A stretch of DNA of 64,000 nucleotides. It comes from Sipunculus nudus. Its lineage: Eukaryota > Annelida > Sipuncula > Golfingiida > Sipunculidae. The stretch is taken from positions 16,424,729 to 16,488,728 of the forward strand of contig CM049314.1 in assembly GCA_026874595.1 (NCBI GenBank), in the 5' to 3' direction. Under the pieces are notes generated by a model. It had not been told where the DNA came from. It worked only from the letters and a program-made list of their open reading frames with translations, and searched no databases. This document shows, one piece after another, positions 60,530 to 64,000 of this stretch; the first letter of the stretch is position 1; each line of letters begins with the position of its first letter. The translations under genes and the position numbers were made by a program.

Positions 60530-63500
60530 GGGGGGGGTATTAAAAAATGCTTATAGGAAAAGAGTTGATTAAACAAAGAAGATGGACAGATGGCACTGGT
60601 CCCTTTATGTCACATACTGCTAAGGCAAGAACATAATATGTTTCAATTATATCCTTTTTTTTATTACACTGATTTTTTTTTCTCATTTAATAAATCCTTA
60701 TATATTTGCTATTAAACTAATGGGCCAGTCCACAAATGCAGGTGCTCAATGGCAAGAGGAAGGGGGTGTTACTGGTGAGAGGTGAAATTTAAGGCAACAG
60801 TACTTACGGGAGGAAATGTTTATTCATAATTGTAACAAATTTAAAAAAAGACAGACAGTTGGAAAAACAAAGCCAATCACTTTATTTTATCTTATGCTTA
60901 GGCAGGAAAATAATGAAAAAATATTTGCATAAGATCCTCATTCTTTTCATCACATCAATCTTTTTTTTCAAGTTTATAAATATTATACATTTGCAATATA
61001 TCATATATATATATCTGAATATATAAGTTGATTTACAATTCTTAATAGCATCTTCATTTATCCCAAATTTTGTCCAAAAACCACACATTATACATTCACA
61101 TGTATTATTTTTTTACCACTAATTATATATATATTTTATAAATTTGCAAAACAATAAATATCTGAAAATTTAACTTGATTCAGAATTTACAATTTTAAAT
61201 TGCACCTTCATTAATCCATAATTTTGCTCATATATTATCATATTACGTATCCTGTTGGGTTTAATTTTATTTTAATTTGTCAAAATTATTGAAAAGGGAA
61301 TTAATTTATTTAGAGTATTTCATTATGTCTAGAAAACCAAGTGAGCTTTACATTTCAATGTAATTTCTGTGTCAATTAAGGAAGAATTCAAACGATAGGT
61401 TTCACATTACATTTTGTGCCGGAGGGGGCGGGGGGGGGGTTGATATGAAAATTAATGTACACTTGTTACAGCAGGGGATGTCCGAAGTGACCCATTACGA
61501 ATCAGGTAAGCAGAGAGAGATGCATTGAATGCCCTCCAGTGACCAAAGTGGGCTGCATGACAATGCAATTGATACAATAAGAGCCTCTAAAAAATATTTC
61601 AATAACTAGCTTAATTTTGCCATTACACACTTAAGTCTTTCTTGCAAACCCTTCCTACGGCAGCGTGGCAGAACAACGTTAACCAAGTTGGAACGATCAT
61701 GTTAGTTAAGCTTGATTGAGCGCGGTTTGCTTCTGGATTGGCGTACGAAACTGTGTCCGATCTAGAGCACGGGAGGTATAGGGCTATTTCCGATCGTGTA
61801 TATTTTAACGCAGCTCCCCCCCCCCCCCCCCATATTTATTACGTATTATGCAATTTTTTAAATTTATTTGATAATAGCCAGTTATTCTACTTGTAATGAT
61901 GGACCGCTTACTTTTGAAAACATTCAAAATAATATCAGCGAGGTTTGTAATATTCTCCACGAGGTGTCCGAAAATGTCCGGCTTTTATATGATCCTGCCG
62001 AGATCAGTTTTGGAATCAACCTCCACGGAGGGTCACGGACTATAGCGACATTCTTGACATCGCATGGATAAATCCTCTACAGGCAATCCTAAGGCCGAAG
62101 GCGGAAAAAGCCGATCTATTTAAATCTCTTTGTTAAAATGGCTGCGAACATGTGACTATGACGTTTTGATTTTGAAAATTCAGAATGAAATAAGCTAATT
62201 TGGATATCCGATCGCCATATACCTATGCTTGCAGCATCGCATTTGTGAGCACTGGAATTGTTGCACATGCACGGACTATTTCCCGCTATGAAACCACATG
62301 AATGAAACTACACTCGCATGCGCGTAGTGTACTATGAATCTCTGATTGGCTCTCTTTCTAGGGCTGCTGGGCGATCGCAGCTAATCGCATGGAAGCCCGG
62401 TAGGTCGTCTTATGCAAATAAACTCTTTAGTCAAATATACACACAATGAAAATGCTAAAAATTGCGATAGGCACCTGTGTTATTTGTGGCCAATGCGGGG
62501 TTATACCGCTATTCTAAGGGCTCCGAATCGTTTGATGCAAAAAAAAAAAAAAACATTCTAAAATGATGTTCATCAGTATATACCTACGTTTGATATATTT
62601 GTTTATATTAGTTTGTTATTTTTCCTTGCATTTGTTTACATTTCTAAGGGGTAAACTTTTAATTAATTTGATATATATGATTAAATTCCCGACTGGTATA
62701 GTTTCACCATATTTTACATATTGTGTTTTTTTTTAATGTGTTTCTGAGGTTTTTTTCGATGATTGACAAGAGATAGATCCTATCTTAAAGATGTTTTAAG
62801 TGATATTTTAAAGAAAAAGACTGTCGCTTATTTTTCTTGATTTCTGAATGGGTGGCTCTGATGAACCCTGATATTGCTAACATGTGCGTTTGTAATTCGA
62901 ATTGTATATTACATGGCTATTTTTATTTGCCTGAACTTTCCTTTACTTGTTGTTAGCTTTTTATTGCCACCGACCATATAACATACTTCAAAATTAATAG
63001 TTTAATTTGCAACAAGTGTCCTATACCGGTTATTATAAACTTTCAAGTTGTTTAAGTAAGAAAAATAGATTAATTGGTTTTACAAAAAATGTTTAAATGG
63101 ACTGATTAGTTTTACAAAAATGTTTAAATTGATAAAAGTTTAAAAAGAAAAAATCTTGATTTTTTAAAAGTTTTTCACTGGCCCATCAAGAAAATAATGA
63201 GGATATCCTGTCGATACTGAGAATACTTTATTTGCACTAATCATTGTAAAAGGGGAACATAAAGTTCCTATCTATTCATGTCATCATTTGCAAAATTTAT
63301 ATGGAAAAATGGCGGTTTTTATATCTTTAATGTTTGAATTATATTTATTTATTTTTATTTTTTTCCCTTCTCCTTCCCATCACTGTTCATTTCTTTGTTC
63401 GAGATACTTTTTATTAAATATGTAAGGCCTTATAATTAAGAAAGGGCTCACAACTTCAAGAAATTACACAATACTGACTAATTTCTGGTATGTACATGGC

Positions 63501-63734
63501 AAATATATAGAGAAATATTTATATCAAATATGATCAATATCAGATCAGAAGTTTTGATGATCTTGAAAGTTAAGAACTGGCTTTAAATGGAAAATTTAAT
63601 TTTTACCTAAATATTTAAAAGGAACGAAGTTGAGCGACCCAATTTTCGGTATGGTAGGGTTTTTTTGGGAGGACATCTTACCATATGCCGCATTTCGGAT
63701 TCATATGTCCAACGGTTACAAAAAATACCCTACT
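60341..63734. other. Intergenic, no supported gene
   Basis: Contains a (GA)n tract at 60490-60530 running into poly-G, a poly-C run at 61817-61830, and AT-rich DNA. The 67-codon frame at 61868-62071 is moderately protein-like but not recognised. An octamer ATGCAAAT at 62413-62420 lies near an ATTGG (inverted CCAAT) at about 62344-62348, with no gene behind it. Confidence 0.45.
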
Positions 63735-63804
63735 AACGGACGGACGCCCGGACGACGGACAACGGACATGGCTATAGCTCAGATGACTTTTAGTCAGCTG
63801 AGCT
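63735..63804 (+). repeat. Hairpin-tailed repeat end
   Basis: CGGACGGACGCCCGGACGAC leads to CTATAGCTCAGATGAC, loop TTTTA, GTCAGCTGAGCT. The 12-bp stem (63776-63804) has one mismatch relative to the copy at 27939-27967. Confidence 0.75.
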
Positions 63805-64000
63805 CAACATATAATTATCCCTAGACTGAATGGGAAATTTTCAAAGCAAATAAATCACTCTGAACATAATATTAAGGACTTCATACTTTATTGGTGGTTC
63901 ACCAGAATGTTAATTACAAACATTATTTAGAATTACAAAATAACATGGATAATATACATCTGAAACTTGAAAGTACTATATCTACCAAGGGATTATTCTA

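Noticed and set aside
62340-62420. Promoter-like ATTGG and octamer ATGCAAAT
   Set aside because: No coding sequence or RNA gene follows; such short motifs occur by chance in this much AT-rich DNA.

Overview
This is an AT-rich stretch of an animal nuclear genome. It has spliced genes with GT-AG introns, TATA-type promoters, many dispersed repeats and relics of several eukaryotic transposon classes. The repeats (hairpin-tailed elements preceded by GACGGACGG runs, BEL/Pao and Gypsy relics, L2-like and other LINEs, fold-back elements) look like those of lophotrochozoan invertebrates. A mollusc, perhaps a bivalve, is my best guess; this is inference from style, not a database match. No prokaryotic features are present.

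Two host genes can be assembled, both on the + strand. (1) At 8827-13297 a three-exon model gives a 547-residue type II membrane protein: a short cytosolic tail, one membrane span, a GT-A-like glycosyltransferase region with an NDDT motif, and a second conserved glycosyltransferase-like region in the last exon. (2) At 29915-35428 seven exons join in perfect phase into a 486-residue protein. It has an N-terminal BTB-BACK module, as in Kelch-like CUL3 adaptors, in one exon, followed by a MAGUK/DLG-type guanylate-kinase-like (GuK) domain in six small exons. Instead of Kelch repeats, a phosphopeptide-binding GuK domain is attached to the BTB-BACK module. This BTB-BACK-GuK fusion is the most interesting thing in the window and suggests a phosphorylation-dependent ubiquitin-ligase adaptor.

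Most of the rest is mobile or repetitive DNA. In order: a LINE whose 5' part is inverted exactly as twin priming predicts (4340-6765); a PHD-finger scrap and coding-like debris (15.9-17.1 kb); a Gypsy reverse-transcriptase relic (19.1-19.4 kb); an antisense BEL/Pao relic (19.7-22.2 kb); LINE scraps (23.5-24.8 kb); a MITE (25.3 kb) and a hairpin-tailed tandem array (25.9-28.0 kb); a nearly intact L2/CR1-like LINE with one stop and one frameshift (36.3-39.5 kb); two adjacent long-inverted-repeat elements (40.5-42.6 and 42.7-45.4 kb); a diverged tandem duplication (45.7-47.3 kb); an array built around a GGTGGCGCCACC palindrome (47.7-48.8 kb); a non-autonomous hAT element with an 8-bp target duplication (50.3-52.35 kb); a 234-bp minisatellite (56.9-57.8 kb); and a tRNA-derived SINE (58.0-58.2 kb). 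The remaining stretches are AT-rich DNA with microsatellites and no gene I can support.
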